Assembly: GCA_947474565.1 (NCBI GenBank)
Contig: CANJIS010000006.1
Span: forward strand, 1-64,000
Source: Alphaproteobacteria bacterium
Lineage (GTDB): Bacteria; Pseudomonadota; Alphaproteobacteria; Micropepsales; Micropepsaceae
Length of the DNA: 64,000 nucleotides
Direction: 5' to 3'
Notes under the pieces: generated by a model
Seen by the model: only the letters and a program-made list of their open reading frames with translations
Database searches by the model: none
What the model was told of the DNA's origin: nothing
Translations under genes and position numbers: made by a program
Part shown: positions 20,360 to 30,698 of the stretch, one piece after another
Numbering within the stretch: position 1 is the stretch's first letter
Layout of the letters: every line of letters begins with the position of its first letter

Positions 20360-20450
20360 CCTCAGCTAAGGCCGCTTACAGTGTTCGGGAGCGCGGCCAG
20401 CAAAGTGTGCAGCGGTTTTGCGTTCGGCCGCGCGACCATTAAAAGAGCCC

Positions 20451-21977
<1,527 letters not shown>

Positions 21978-21983
21978 CGGGAA

Positions 21984-22898
21984 TTATTTGTCGTTGTATT
22001 GCGCTTCCAGCAGCGTCCGCCATTCCGGAATGCGCTCATACTGATGCACGATGGGATATTCCTTGGAGCCGTCCGAGGTGAAGACTTTGTGCTCCGCGCC
22101 CACCTGTTTCAGGATCGGTGACGGCTCCATCAGGAACGGCTTGTGCGCGGCCATCTTGGCAGGATCGGCGGTGGTGCCCAGCTGCGCCGCCCAGCCGGCC
22201 TCGGACGGCAATTTCAGAATCCGGGAATTGAAAACATCCTGGTTGATGAGGAAATTGAACACCGACTGGTCCACGATTTGGATCCTGCGGCCATGGGCCA
22301 TTTCAAAGATGGTTTGACCAAGTTCCTGGATGGCCTGACGGGTGCCGCCCAGCACGCCGACATTGTACATCTCGCAGTCTTTGTATTTTTCATAGACCGG
22401 GGGCGTGAAGGTTTCCATCAGGTTGCGATTGCCCCAGGGCTCGTCCCGATAGCGCATGCTTTCGGAGGAAGCGATAAAGCCGAAATTGGGGTGAGTCGCC
22501 GCAAAGGCGCGCAAGGCTACGAACGGGTCCTTTTGGAAAACCACGTCCCGCACATCGGTGGTGATGACATATTCGGGCTTCTGGTTTTCGGGCAGCCCTT
22601 CCAGCAGCGTGAAGAGATAATAAAATCGCAGGACATGAACGGGAATGTTGACGTGCTCGGCGACAAGATCGCCCTTGGCATCAATGGTGCCGAAATGCAT
22701 GACCTTCCAGCCGCGTTCCGCCAGCTTCTCGACCGTTGCCCGTGTGGTGCCCATGACAATCATCACTTTGCGCCCGGCAAAGCCGGTGCGGTCCAGCGAG
22801 TTCACGATGAATTTGATCTGGTCCCAGTCATAGCCGGTGAAGCATCCGACATACATGTCGGAATGATCGATGCTGTTGGGATCGGAAATCTGGTTCAT
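21984..22898 (-). CDS. Putative GT-A-fold glycosyltransferase-like protein
   Basis: 304 residues, no signal peptide. The segment YVITTDVRDVVFQKDPF near residue 110 has the DxD-like pair expected for metal and nucleotide-sugar binding. YNVGVLGG (about 193) and the VDQSVFNFLI stretch (about 222) resemble the acceptor and catalytic parts of cytosolic GT-A transferases. Family assignment is inference; donor and acceptor are unknown. It lies only 6 bases from the 3' end of the convergent pccB and 33 bases downstream of the FUSC gene, so it is likely transcribed with the latter. Confidence 0.6.
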   Translation of the reverse strand: MNQISDPNSIDHSDMYVGCFTGYDWDQIKFIVNSLDRTGFAGRKVMIVMGTTRATVEKLAERGWKVMHFGTIDAKGDLVAEHVNIPVHVLRFYYLFTLLEGLPENQKPEYVITTDVRDVVFQKDPFVALRAFAATHPNFGFIASSESMRYRDEPWGNRNLMETFTPPVYEKYKDCEMYNVGVLGGTRQAIQELGQTIFEMAHGRRIQIVDQSVFNFLINQDVFNSRILKLPSEAGWAAQLGTTADPAKMAAHKPFLMEPSPILKQVGAEHKVFTSDGSKEYPIVHQYERIPEWRTLLEAQYNDK

Positions 22899-22931
22899 CA
22901 GGCGCTCTTATAAATCATTCCAGCGGGTAAA

Positions 22932-25013
22932 TCATTCCAGCCGGGCCGCCAGCCGCGCGACCTTTTGCGCACCCTGTTCGATATGGGCCAGCCGCCGCGC
23001 CAGAATTCCCATCGCCGCGGATGGTTCTGTACCCGGGGACGGGGTAACGGCTTTAGGTTGGTGTGACAAGAGCGCCAGGACATGGTTGCGCGTGGCCTCG
23101 ATCCTGTCCGCCGCGGTGGCATCCAGTTCGGGGCCGCGCAATTTCATCAGGATGGGCATCGAGGCCAGGCCGGAAAAGAACAGGTAATTGGCGCTGAGCA
23201 ATTCACTGAGCGAGGCCAGCGCCCGGCGGTGGGTATCGGGTTCGTCCACCAGCCTGCGGATGGCGCCGGAAAGCTGCGCCACCGCATCCATCGCCTTTTT
23301 GCGCGCCAGGCGATAGGCCTGCTCGGGGCAGAACAGTCTCAGCGCGGCATCGGCAAAGCCGGAATCGGCGGCCAGAAGCCGACGCACAATGCGGGGCAGG
23401 TCGTCACGCTCCCAGGTCGGCAGGAAATAGCCAAAGGCCCAGCTCAACGCCGCGCCGATCAATGTGTCGATGATGCGTTCGTAGAAAACCGGATGATCGC
23501 CAAAGGAAAAATGCAGCAGCAGCAGCGACGACACGGATGCGGCGATGGCGGTGATGCGGTAGCGCACGGCGACATAGGCATGGCTTACCCCCACCGCCAC
23601 GATGATCGTGGCCAGCAACAAGGGGTCGGGAAGGGCGGAGATCAGCGCCACGGCAAGGGCGCTGCCGATCAGGGTGCCGGTGACGCGATCCCAGCGGCGC
23701 TGGCTGGTAACGCTGTAGTTGGCCCGCATGATCAAGGCGATGGTGAGCAATACCCAATTGGCGTGACCAAAGCGGGGAAAGGCCACGGTGAGGCTTAAGC
23801 CCACCGTCATCGCCGTCGCCAGCCTGATGGCAAAGCGCATCGCAGGTGCGTTGAGATCGAATTGCCGCCGCAGAATTTCCAGACCGTTGGGTGCGGGCAC
23901 GCGGAAAGCATCCAGATCCAGTTCCGATGCCAAAGATGAGGGCGGCGTATCGCGGTCCAGCGCCGCCGCCAGCGCCCTGATGTGGAAATCGGCTTCTCTG
24001 AGTTTGGCGGCGGTGACGGCGAACGCGTGGTCTGTGGCCGCATCTTCCGGCGCGTTCTCGTTTGCCTCGGCCACCGCCGCGATCAGGGCATTATCTTCTT
24101 CATCATGGCCGCGTGCGCTGACGCGCGCGTGGCGGTTGCGCAGCGCAAGTGTCAGGTCATCCACCTGCTCGGCGATGTGCCGGATCAGGGCGTTGATCCG
24201 CCATTTGATCTCACGCCGCCCCGAGCGGCGCAGCAATTCGAAATCGGCATCGCAGGCCAGCATGGTTTCAAAAGCATCCAGCAGCGCGATCAAAGTGTCG
24301 ATGCGTTTGAGATGAACAGGATGAAACCGGCGGGCATATACCGCATCGCGCGCCGCCTGCAGCCGGTCGACCAATCCGGCATAGGTATCGATCATCGCCT
24401 TGAAGGGCGCGCTGCCTTCGGCATCCGGGCTGTAAAGCGCTGCCTTGGCGCGCAGATAGGCGGAGAAGCTGCGCATCGCTTCCGCCAGCAGCAGCCGCCG
24501 CACCCGGTCGTCGAAAGCCCAGGCGAACAGTCCGGCGTAAAGCGTGAAGAGAAGAGCGCCCAATGATGTCAGGCCCAGATGCAAAGCGGCGTCGGCGGGC
24601 GTGTCGAAATGCTGGCCCATGGCGAAGACGAAGGCCAGCACCGCCGTCATCGACAGGCTGAGCGCGCGCTTGCCGTAAGCCGAGATCAATCCGGTGAACA
24701 GGCCGGTGAAGATTGTGGCGGCGACAAAGGCCCAGGGGTTGAACATCGCAAAGGCGGGCAGCGCGGTGAACAGAACGGTCAGCGCAAAAGAGAAGCCCAG
24801 CACCCAGGGTTTCTGGATCAGGGGATCGGGCTGGTCCGATATCGAGGCCGCCACCGCCCCCATTGCCGCCGCCACCGCTGCGGTAAAGCCAAAGGCCCAG
24901 CCCACGGCCAACCCGGTCAGCCCCACGCCCAGGGCGACCGAAACGCCATTTTCGAGATGGACGCGGAAGACCGCCAGAGCCACTTGGCGAGGGGTTGCAC
25001 GGATATTCGCCAT
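22932..25013 (-). CDS. FUSC-family inner-membrane transporter
   Basis: 693 residues with two groups of membrane segments (about residues 20-170 and 395-530) separated by a long soluble region rich in charged helices, and a soluble C-terminal part. This duplicated arrangement is that of the FUSC/AaeB/YccS family, linked to export of aromatic acids and other compounds; the substrate here is not predictable. The second half contains the typical RRWDRVTGTLIGSALA segment. It stands divergent from pccA (73-base gap). Confidence 0.82.
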   Translation of the reverse strand: MANIRATPRQVALAVFRVHLENGVSVALGVGLTGLAVGWAFGFTAAVAAAMGAVAASISDQPDPLIQKPWVLGFSFALTVLFTALPAFAMFNPWAFVAATIFTGLFTGLISAYGKRALSLSMTAVLAFVFAMGQHFDTPADAALHLGLTSLGALLFTLYAGLFAWAFDDRVRRLLLAEAMRSFSAYLRAKAALYSPDAEGSAPFKAMIDTYAGLVDRLQAARDAVYARRFHPVHLKRIDTLIALLDAFETMLACDADFELLRRSGRREIKWRINALIRHIAEQVDDLTLALRNRHARVSARGHDEEDNALIAAVAEANENAPEDAATDHAFAVTAAKLREADFHIRALAAALDRDTPPSSLASELDLDAFRVPAPNGLEILRRQFDLNAPAMRFAIRLATAMTVGLSLTVAFPRFGHANWVLLTIALIMRANYSVTSQRRWDRVTGTLIGSALAVALISALPDPLLLATIIVAVGVSHAYVAVRYRITAIAASVSSLLLLHFSFGDHPVFYERIIDTLIGAALSWAFGYFLPTWERDDLPRIVRRLLAADSGFADAALRLFCPEQAYRLARKKAMDAVAQLSGAIRRLVDEPDTHRRALASLSELLSANYLFFSGLASMPILMKLRGPELDATAADRIEATRNHVLALLSHQPKAVTPSPGTEPSAAMGILARRLAHIEQGAQKVARLAARLE

Positions 25014-25086
25014 GTCTTCGGGTACAGCGGTTTACGCTTGCGCTGCAACCCCTTAGGTTTGCGCCCAACAAAGTCCGGGGAAGTGC

Positions 25087-27084
25087 TTGTTTCGCAAGAT
25101 ATTGATTGCCAATCGCGGCGAAATCGCAGCCCGCGTCATCAAGACCGCCCGCCGTATGGGAATCGCCACCGTGGCGGTTTACTCGGACGCGGACCGGCAT
25201 GCCCTGCATGTCCGCATGGCGGATGAGGCGGTAGCCATCGGGCCCGCGCCCGCTGCCCAGTCCTATCTGGTAGCGGAAAAAATCATCGAAGCCTGCCGCC
25301 AGACCGGCGCCGATGCGGTGCATCCCGGGTATGGCTTTTTGTCCGAGCGCGAAGCCTTCGCCGAAGCGCTGGCCAAGGCGGGGATTACGTTTATCGGTCC
25401 CAATCTCAAAGCCATTGCCGCCATGGGCGACAAGATCGAATCCAAAAAGCTGGCCAAGGCGGCGGGTGTTTCCACCGTGCCGGGCTTTGTGGGCGAAATC
25501 AGCGACGAGGCGCACGCCAAGAAAATTGCCGCCGAGATCGGCTTTCCGGTGATGGTGAAAGCCTCGGCCGGTGGCGGCGGCAAAGGGCTGCGCATCGTTC
25601 AACGCGAATCCGAACTGGCGCAGGCGATCCTGTCATCTCGCAACGAGGCGTTGGCCAGCTTCGGCGATGCCCGCCTGCTGGTGGAAAAATTTGTCAGTGA
25701 GCCGCGCCATATCGAAATCCAGTTGATCGGCGACAAGCACGGCAATGCCATTCATCTGGGCGAGCGGGAATGTTCCATCCAGCGCCGCCACCAGAAAGTC
25801 ATCGAAGAAGCGCCGTCGCCATTTCTGGATGAAAAGACCCGTGAAGCGATGGGCGCGCAGGCCGTGGCTCTGGCCAAGACGGTCGGCTATGACAGCGCCG
25901 GCACGGTCGAGTTCATCGTCGATGGACAGAAGAATTTCTATTTTCTGGAAATGAATACGCGCCTTCAGGTCGAGCATCCGGTGACGGAATTGATCACCGG
26001 GCTGGATCTGGTCGAATTGATGATCCGTTCCGCCGCCGGCGAAAAGCTGCCGCTGACCCAAAAAGATGTAAAGCGCAACGGCTGGGCTATCGAGGCGCGG
26101 GTTTACGCGGAAGATCCGTATCGCGGATTTTTGCCTTCAACGGGACGGCTGTCACGCTATCGCCCGCCGCCTGAAGGCGTTGATGGCGGCATCACGGTCC
26201 GCAACGATACCGGCGTGTTCGAGGGCGGCGAAATTTCGGTCTATTACGATCCCATGATTGCGAAGCTTTCCACCCACGCCGCCACAAGGCTGGAAGCGAT
26301 TGACGCCATGGCGTGGGCGCTTGATCGCTTCGAACTGTCCGGCATCGCTCACAATCTGCAGTTTCTCACAGCGATTATGCACAATGCGCGCTTTCGGGAA
26401 GGGCGACTGACCACCGGCTTTATCGCCGAGGAATATCCTGACGGGTTCCGCGGTGCGCCTTTGACGGGCGAAGATACGCGCAGCTTTATCGCCGCCGCCG
26501 TGGCGGCGAAGCTTCTGCGGACCCAGCGGGCCGGGCGCATCACCGGCGCCTTTAATGGCGGGCATCATCCCGCAGACAACTTCACCGTCACCTTGAATGG
26601 CAAGAACCATGCGGTGACCGATGCCCATCTGGAAGTCGGCAGTCTCTATCTGGTGATCGACGATGCCGTGCTGGAAGGCGTGGTGGATTGGTTCCCGGGC
26701 CGGACAGCGCTGAGACTGACGGTCCAGGGCGAAGACAGGCTGTTCCAGATTACGCGCGAAGAGGGCGGCTATTGTCTGGCGCAAGGTGGCAGGGAGCGGC
26801 TTGTAACGGTACGTGCGCCTGTTATCGCCCGTCTTGCCGACATGATGCCTGCCAAGCCGCCGCCGGACACCTCGCGCAAGCTGGTCTGCCCGATGCCCGG
26901 CCTGGTGGTGGCGCTGCCCGTTACAGAAGGCCAACAGGTCAAGATGGGCGAGGTTTTGGCTGTTATCGAAGCCATGAAAATGGAGAACGTCCTTGTCGCC
27001 GAACGGGACGTTACTATCTCTAAGCTGCACGCCCAGAAGGGCGGCAGCCTGGCGCGGGACGACATCATTATGGAATTCACATGA
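25087..27084 (+). CDS. pccA: Acetyl/propionyl-CoA carboxylase alpha subunit (biotin carboxylase plus carrier)
   Basis: 665 residues starting at TTG 25087, after GGGGAAG; no ATG is available at the family start (MFRKILIANRGEIA). Domains: biotin carboxylase N-domain, ATP-grasp with the Gly-rich KASAGGGGKG loop (about residues 158-167), biotin carboxylase C-domain, and a C-terminal biotinyl domain with EAMKMEN (lysine near residue 633). It charges biotin with CO2 and passes it to PccB. It overlaps acyP by four bases. Assignment to propionyl-CoA follows from the nearby pccB. Confidence 0.9.
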   Translation: MFRKILIANRGEIAARVIKTARRMGIATVAVYSDADRHALHVRMADEAVAIGPAPAAQSYLVAEKIIEACRQTGADAVHPGYGFLSEREAFAEALAKAGITFIGPNLKAIAAMGDKIESKKLAKAAGVSTVPGFVGEISDEAHAKKIAAEIGFPVMVKASAGGGGKGLRIVQRESELAQAILSSRNEALASFGDARLLVEKFVSEPRHIEIQLIGDKHGNAIHLGERECSIQRRHQKVIEEAPSPFLDEKTREAMGAQAVALAKTVGYDSAGTVEFIVDGQKNFYFLEMNTRLQVEHPVTELITGLDLVELMIRSAAGEKLPLTQKDVKRNGWAIEARVYAEDPYRGFLPSTGRLSRYRPPPEGVDGGITVRNDTGVFEGGEISVYYDPMIAKLSTHAATRLEAIDAMAWALDRFELSGIAHNLQFLTAIMHNARFREGRLTTGFIAEEYPDGFRGAPLTGEDTRSFIAAAVAAKLLRTQRAGRITGAFNGGHHPADNFTVTLNGKNHAVTDAHLEVGSLYLVIDDAVLEGVVDWFPGRTALRLTVQGEDRLFQITREEGGYCLAQGGRERLVTVRAPVIARLADMMPAKPPPDTSRKLVCPMPGLVVALPVTEGQQVKMGEVLAVIEAMKMENVLVAERDVTISKLHAQKGGSLARDDIIMEFT

Positions 27085-27371
27085 GCACAGATGACATTAC
27101 ATCCTTGAAGGTCCGGGTCGAAGGAGCCGTGCAGGGCGTTGGTTTCCGCGATTTCCTGGCCATGGCGGCGGAGGCCGACAAGCTGGATGGCTGGGTGCGC
27201 AACCGTGCCGATGGTTCGGTGGAGGCGCTGGTCTCGGGCCCCACCAAGGCGGTGGAGAATTTTGTCAGCGCCGCCACCCACGGGCCGCGTGGCGCCCGCG
27301 TCACGTCCGTTGATCTGCTCAATAGCGAACCGCCGGCCGAGAAGGGATTCCTGCGCAAGGCGACGCTGTAG
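27081..27371 (+). CDS. acyP: Acylphosphatase
   Basis: 96 residues, the usual small alpha/beta enzyme that hydrolyses acyl phosphates. The catalytic arginine is in GVGFRDF (about residue 25) and the catalytic asparagine in GWVRNRADG (about residue 43). It overlaps pccA by four bases and the next gene by one, forming a three-gene unit. Confidence 0.94.
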   Translation: MSTDDITSLKVRVEGAVQGVGFRDFLAMAAEADKLDGWVRNRADGSVEALVSGPTKAVENFVSAATHGPRGARVTSVDLLNSEPPAEKGFLRKATL

Positions 27372-28297
27372 TGGAAAAGCGCAAGCTGGGCCGCTCCGGT
27401 ATCGAAGTGGCGCCGCTCTGCCTGGGCGGCAACGTCTTCGGCTGGACGGTGGACGAGAAAACCGGCTTCTCTTTGCTCGACGCTTTTTTGGATGCCGGTT
27501 TCGGTTTCATCGACACCGCCGATGTTTATTCGGTCTGGGTGCCGGGCCATGAGGGTGGCGAAAGCGAAACCATGATCGGCAACTGGCTTGTGGCGCGGGG
27601 CAATCGCGACCGGCTGGTGATCGGCACCAAAGTGGCGATGTGGCCGAAAATGCCGGGCTTGAAAGCCGCCAACATTATCGCGGACTGCGAAGGCTCGCTG
27701 AAGCGGCTGAAGACCAGTTATATCGATCTGTATCAGGCGCATCGCGACGATATCGACGCGCCGATGGACGAAACGCTGGAAGCCTTCGGCAAGTTGATAA
27801 AGGCGGGCAAGGTGCGCGCCATCGGCGCTTCCAGTTTTCCCGCCGATCGGCTGGCGATGGCGGAAAAGATTTCCGAAGAGGGTGGGTTGCCGCGCTACGA
27901 CACGTTGCAGCCCTGCTACAATCTGGTGGAGCGCGATTTCGAGCGCGCCTTGCAGCCGCTCTGTGTCGAACAGGACATCAGCGTCATTCCCTATTATGCG
28001 CTGGCGGCGGGTTTTCTCAGCGGCAAGTATCGCAGCCGTGCCGATACCGAAGGCAAAGCGCGCGGCGGCCGGGTGATGCAATATCTCACGGATGAGAATT
28101 TTGTCCTGCTGGATAAGATGGAAACTGTTGCCAACGCGCATGGCGCGACACTAGCCGAAGTCGCCATCGCCTGGCTGCGCGACCGGCCTTCCGTAGCGGC
28201 GCCCATCGCCAGCGCCACCAGCCTAGAGCAAATGAAGTCCTTGATCCGCGGTGCCAGTTTGAAATTGTCAGCGGAAGAAACGGCGCTGCTTTCCTAG
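27371..28297 (+). CDS. Aldo/keto reductase
   Basis: 308 residues, (beta/alpha)8 NAD(P)H-dependent reductase. It starts at GTG 27371, which overlaps the acyP stop (TAGTG). The family start ([23 protein letters not shown]) is intact. The catalytic Asp and Tyr are in DTADVYS (about residues 54-60), the Lys in GTKVAMW (about 85) and the His in YQAHRDD (about 122). Substrate unknown. The last four bases overlap the convergent lipB end. Confidence 0.9.
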   Translation: MEKRKLGRSGIEVAPLCLGGNVFGWTVDEKTGFSLLDAFLDAGFGFIDTADVYSVWVPGHEGGESETMIGNWLVARGNRDRLVIGTKVAMWPKMPGLKAANIIADCEGSLKRLKTSYIDLYQAHRDDIDAPMDETLEAFGKLIKAGKVRAIGASSFPADRLAMAEKISEEGGLPRYDTLQPCYNLVERDFERALQPLCVEQDISVIPYYALAAGFLSGKYRSRADTEGKARGGRVMQYLTDENFVLLDKMETVANAHGATLAEVAIAWLRDRPSVAAPIASATSLEQMKSLIRGASLKLSAEETALLS

Positions 28298-28932
28298 CCA
28301 AACACTTTGGCGAAGCCGCGCTTCAGCGCCTCATCGACATCGGCCATCGAAGCTTTCACGCCCAGGTCGGCCAGGCTGGTGACGCCATGTGCGGTGACGC
28401 CGCATGGCACGATGCCGGTGAAATGGGAGAGGTCCGGATTCACGTTCACCGCCACGCCATGGAATGTCACCCAATGGCGGATGCGCACGCCGATGGCGGC
28501 GATCTTATCTTCTCTAAGTTCACGCGCAACCCAAATGCCGACGCGGTCGGCGCGGCGTTCACCCTTCACGCCCAGAAGCGCCAGCGCTTCGATCAGCCAT
28601 TGCTCCAGATCATGAACATAGGCGCGCACATCGGGATTGCGATGCTTCAGGTTCAGCATGACATAGCCAATCCGCTGGCCCGGCCCGTGATAAGTGAACT
28701 GGCCGCCGCGCCCGGTGCGATAGACCGGAAATCGCGCATCGATCAAATCACTGTCCTTGGCGCTGGTGCCGGCGGTGTAGATCGGCGGATGTTCCAGCAG
28801 CCAGACCTGTTCGTTCGCCGTGCCGGAGGCGATGGCGTCGGCGCGGGCCTCCATGGCGGCCAGGGCCTCAGGGTACGGCGTGAGGCTGGGCGAGGCTTTC
28901 CATTCCAGGCGGGTTTTCAGGGAGGCGTCCAA
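28294..28932 (-). CDS. lipB: Octanoyl-[acyl carrier protein]:protein octanoyltransferase
   Basis: 212 residues. LipB moves octanoate from ACP to lipoyl domains, the first step of lipoate synthesis. The catalytic lysine is in [10 protein letters not shown] (about residue 140) and the catalytic cysteine in [15 protein letters not shown] (about residue 176). [12 protein letters not shown] near residue 74 is the substrate motif. lipA is not in the window. Confidence 0.96.
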   Translation of the reverse strand: MDASLKTRLEWKASPSLTPYPEALAAMEARADAIASGTANEQVWLLEHPPIYTAGTSAKDSDLIDARFPVYRTGRGGQFTYHGPGQRIGYVMLNLKHRNPDVRAYVHDLEQWLIEALALLGVKGERRADRVGIWVARELREDKIAAIGVRIRHWVTFHGVAVNVNPDLSHFTGIVPCGVTAHGVTSLADLGVKASMADVDEALKRGFAKVFG

Positions 28933-28996
28933 ATTAAGCTTTCCGAAACCATAAGCGGGCAGGCTGGCCCTTCAAGGCAATGTAAGGACGAGCGGC

Positions 28997-29233
28997 ATGG
29001 CTTCCAACCTGGATAATGTGAAGGTCGAGATTTCGGTCGTACTGGGCCGCTCGGTCATCCCCATGCACCAGTTGCTGCGTATGGGCCGTGGCGCGGTCAT
29101 TGAGCTGGATACCCACCAGGACGACCCGGTGACCATCCTGGCCAACGACAAGCCTGTGGCCAGAGGCGAAATCCAGATCCAGGGAGACAAGATCGCGGTT
29201 TCCGTTGTGGACCTGCTGTCTACACACGAATAA
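28997..29233 (+). CDS. Stand-alone FliN/SpoA-domain protein
   Basis: 78 residues forming one complete SpoA (C-ring) domain, with VKVEISVVLGRSVIPMHQLL and the conserved ANDKPVARGEIQI core (about residues 50-62). In flagellated bacteria FliN forms the base of the switch complex with FliM and FliG; related proteins serve type III secretion. No other flagellar or secretion gene lies in the window. The length suits a minimal FliN lacking the N-terminal CheY-binding extension. GGACGAGC precedes the ATG. Confidence 0.8.
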   Translation: MASNLDNVKVEISVVLGRSVIPMHQLLRMGRGAVIELDTHQDDPVTILANDKPVARGEIQIQGDKIAVSVVDLLSTHE

Positions 29234-29234
29234 A

Positions 29235-29262
29235 CACGCTAATTAGCGTGGAATTTTATATT
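29235..29262 (+). promoter_or_regulatory. Palindromic operator-like site and -10 box before the sulfur genes
   Basis: CACGCTAATTAGCGTG at 29235-29250 is a perfect 16-bp palindrome starting one base after the FliN-like stop. A TATATT box follows at 29257-29262, with no -35 consensus at the right distance, where the palindrome lies instead. A regulator binding there as activator or repressor of the two sulfur genes is an inference. A second hairpin (CCTCTGA at 29301, TCAGAGG at 29317) sits in the leader just before the start codon. Confidence 0.5.
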
Positions 29263-29328
29263 CTCCACCGCATTCTTGCATTTTAGCCCCCCCGGGAATA
29301 CCTCTGACAGACCTGATCAGAGGCTGGA

Positions 29329-29832
29329 ATGCTCCCGCTTGTTTTCACTCCCCATGGCGTAAAGACCGGTCTGGCCGGGCAAGGCGAAGCCTTGGCCCGC
29401 CGTGCGGCCTTATTGGCCGAGGCCGGGGTGGAAGCGCGGCTTCTTTCGTATGACGCCTCAGACGCGGTCCTGGAGCCCCTGCAACTACTTTTCGTCGCCG
29501 GCCTGCCGGACGGCGAGTCTCAGGCGCTGGCCCGCCGGGCGCGGGCGCTTGGCGTCCTGGTGAATGTCGAAGACGTGCCGGCGCTGTGTGATTTCCACGT
29601 TCCCGCCCTGGTGCGCCGGGGCGAGCTGCTGCTGACCGCCTCCACCGGCGGTTCTGTGCCTGGCCTGTCGCGCCGTCTGCGCGAATGGCTGGCGGATAAT
29701 TTCGGGCCCGAATGGACCCATCGTTTGAGAGAATTGTCGGCCGAGCGGGCCAAGCTTCGTTCTGCGGGCTTCAGCCCCACCGAAGTTTCGGAGAAAGTCC
29801 GCGACCTGATCGAAGAAAAGGGCTGGTTGTGA
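29329..29832 (+). CDS. Siroheme synthase N-domain-like protein (precorrin-2 dehydrogenase family)
   Basis: 167 residues. It matches the N-terminal Met8/CysG region: a Rossmann start, LLFVAGLPDGESQALARRA, then NVEDVPALCDFHVPALVRRG and the STGGSVPGLSRRLREWL segment (about residues 104-120). The usual GxGxxG nucleotide motif is altered to AGQGEALA (about residues 17-24) and the methyltransferase half of CysG is absent. The enzyme would oxidise precorrin-2 and insert iron to make siroheme for sulfite reductase. It overlaps cysH by four bases. Activity is not certain given the changed motif. Confidence 0.75.
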   Translation: MLPLVFTPHGVKTGLAGQGEALARRAALLAEAGVEARLLSYDASDAVLEPLQLLFVAGLPDGESQALARRARALGVLVNVEDVPALCDFHVPALVRRGELLLTASTGGSVPGLSRRLREWLADNFGPEWTHRLRELSAERAKLRSAGFSPTEVSEKVRDLIEEKGWL

Positions 29833-30611
29833 GTAACGTCACCGTCATTGATGCCAAGCGGGGCCTCAGCCCCCGCGCTTTCGACCGCAGCGGCAGCGGC
29901 GCCAATGATCCTGTGATCAAGGCGCGGCTGACCATGCTGCTCGACAAGGCGGCGGGCAGGGGCGCGGACGGCATTCTGGAACTGGCGCTGAAAGAAGAAT
30001 TCGCCGGCAAGACCGCGGTGGTTTCGTCCTTCGGGGCGGAGTCCGCCGTGCTGTTGCACATGGTGGCGCAGATCGACCCATCCACGCCGATCCTGTTCCT
30101 CAACACCGGCAAGCTGTTCGGCGAGACGCTGCGTTACAAGGACCGGCTGCAGGACGAACTCGGCCTGGCCGATGTCCGCAGCCTGGCGCCGACGCGCGAA
30201 GCGCGCGATACGCTCGATCCCGATGGCGCGCTCTGGTCGAAGAGCACCGACGCCTGCTGCAATTTCCGCAAAGTCGTGCCCCTGGCCCGGGCGCTAGCGC
30301 CGTTTGAAGCCCAGATCACCGGCCGCAAGCGCTTCCAGACGCGCGAGCGCTCGACGATGCAGCCGGTGGAGTATTTCGACGGACGCTTCCGCTTCAATCC
30401 GCTGTGGCAGTGGAGCTTGCAGGAACTGGAAGCCTACAACGAGGCGCATAAACTGCCGCATCACCCCTTGGTGGATGACGGCTATCCGTCCATTGGCTGC
30501 ATGCCCTGCACCCGCCGTGTTCAGGCGGGCGAGGATTACCGCGCCGGCCGCTGGGCCGACAGTGAGAAGGATGAATGCGGCATCCATCTCACCGATGGCG
30601 GCGGCATCTAA
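29829..30611 (+). CDS. cysH: Assimilatory adenylyl-sulfate (APS) reductase, CysH family
   Basis: 260 residues from GTG 29829, coupled to the preceding stop (GTGA); the frame open to 29712 lies in the previous gene. It reduces APS to sulfite with thioredoxin. The PAPS-reductase fold motif SSFGAES (about residues 56-62) is present. Two cysteine pairs, in DACCNFRK (about 139-146) and GCMPCTRR (about 222-229), bind a 4Fe-4S cluster and mark the APS rather than PAPS type. The C-terminal ECGIHL has the catalytic cysteine. No sulfite reductase gene is beside it. Confidence 0.93.
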   Translation: MSNVTVIDAKRGLSPRAFDRSGSGANDPVIKARLTMLLDKAAGRGADGILELALKEEFAGKTAVVSSFGAESAVLLHMVAQIDPSTPILFLNTGKLFGETLRYKDRLQDELGLADVRSLAPTREARDTLDPDGALWSKSTDACCNFRKVVPLARALAPFEAQITGRKRFQTRERSTMQPVEYFDGRFRFNPLWQWSLQELEAYNEAHKLPHHPLVDDGYPSIGCMPCTRRVQAGEDYRAGRWADSEKDECGIHLTDGGGI

Positions 30612-30633
30612 ATTTTCCAGAGAGTTGCAAAAG

Positions 30634-30672
30634 AAAACGGCGGGCCATCTTGCGATGACCCGCCGTTCTTTT
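30634..30672. terminator. Bidirectional terminator between cysH and the first PQQ dehydrogenase gene
   Basis: AACGGCGGG (30636-30644) pairs with CCCGCCGTT (30659-30667), with flanking A and T runs on both sides (AAGAAAA before, CTTTT after). It can end transcription of cysH (+) and of the convergent PQQ gene (-). A sibling with changed but still paired bases lies at 33059. Confidence 0.85.
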
Positions 30673-30698
30673 AGGCGCCCGTCTTGTGGGCGTAAGCT

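Noticed and set aside
29329-29832. Frameshifted remnant of a full CysG
   Set aside because: The frame is intact, ends in a coupled overlap with cysH and covers a whole Met8-type domain, so it reads as a complete short gene and not a pseudogene.
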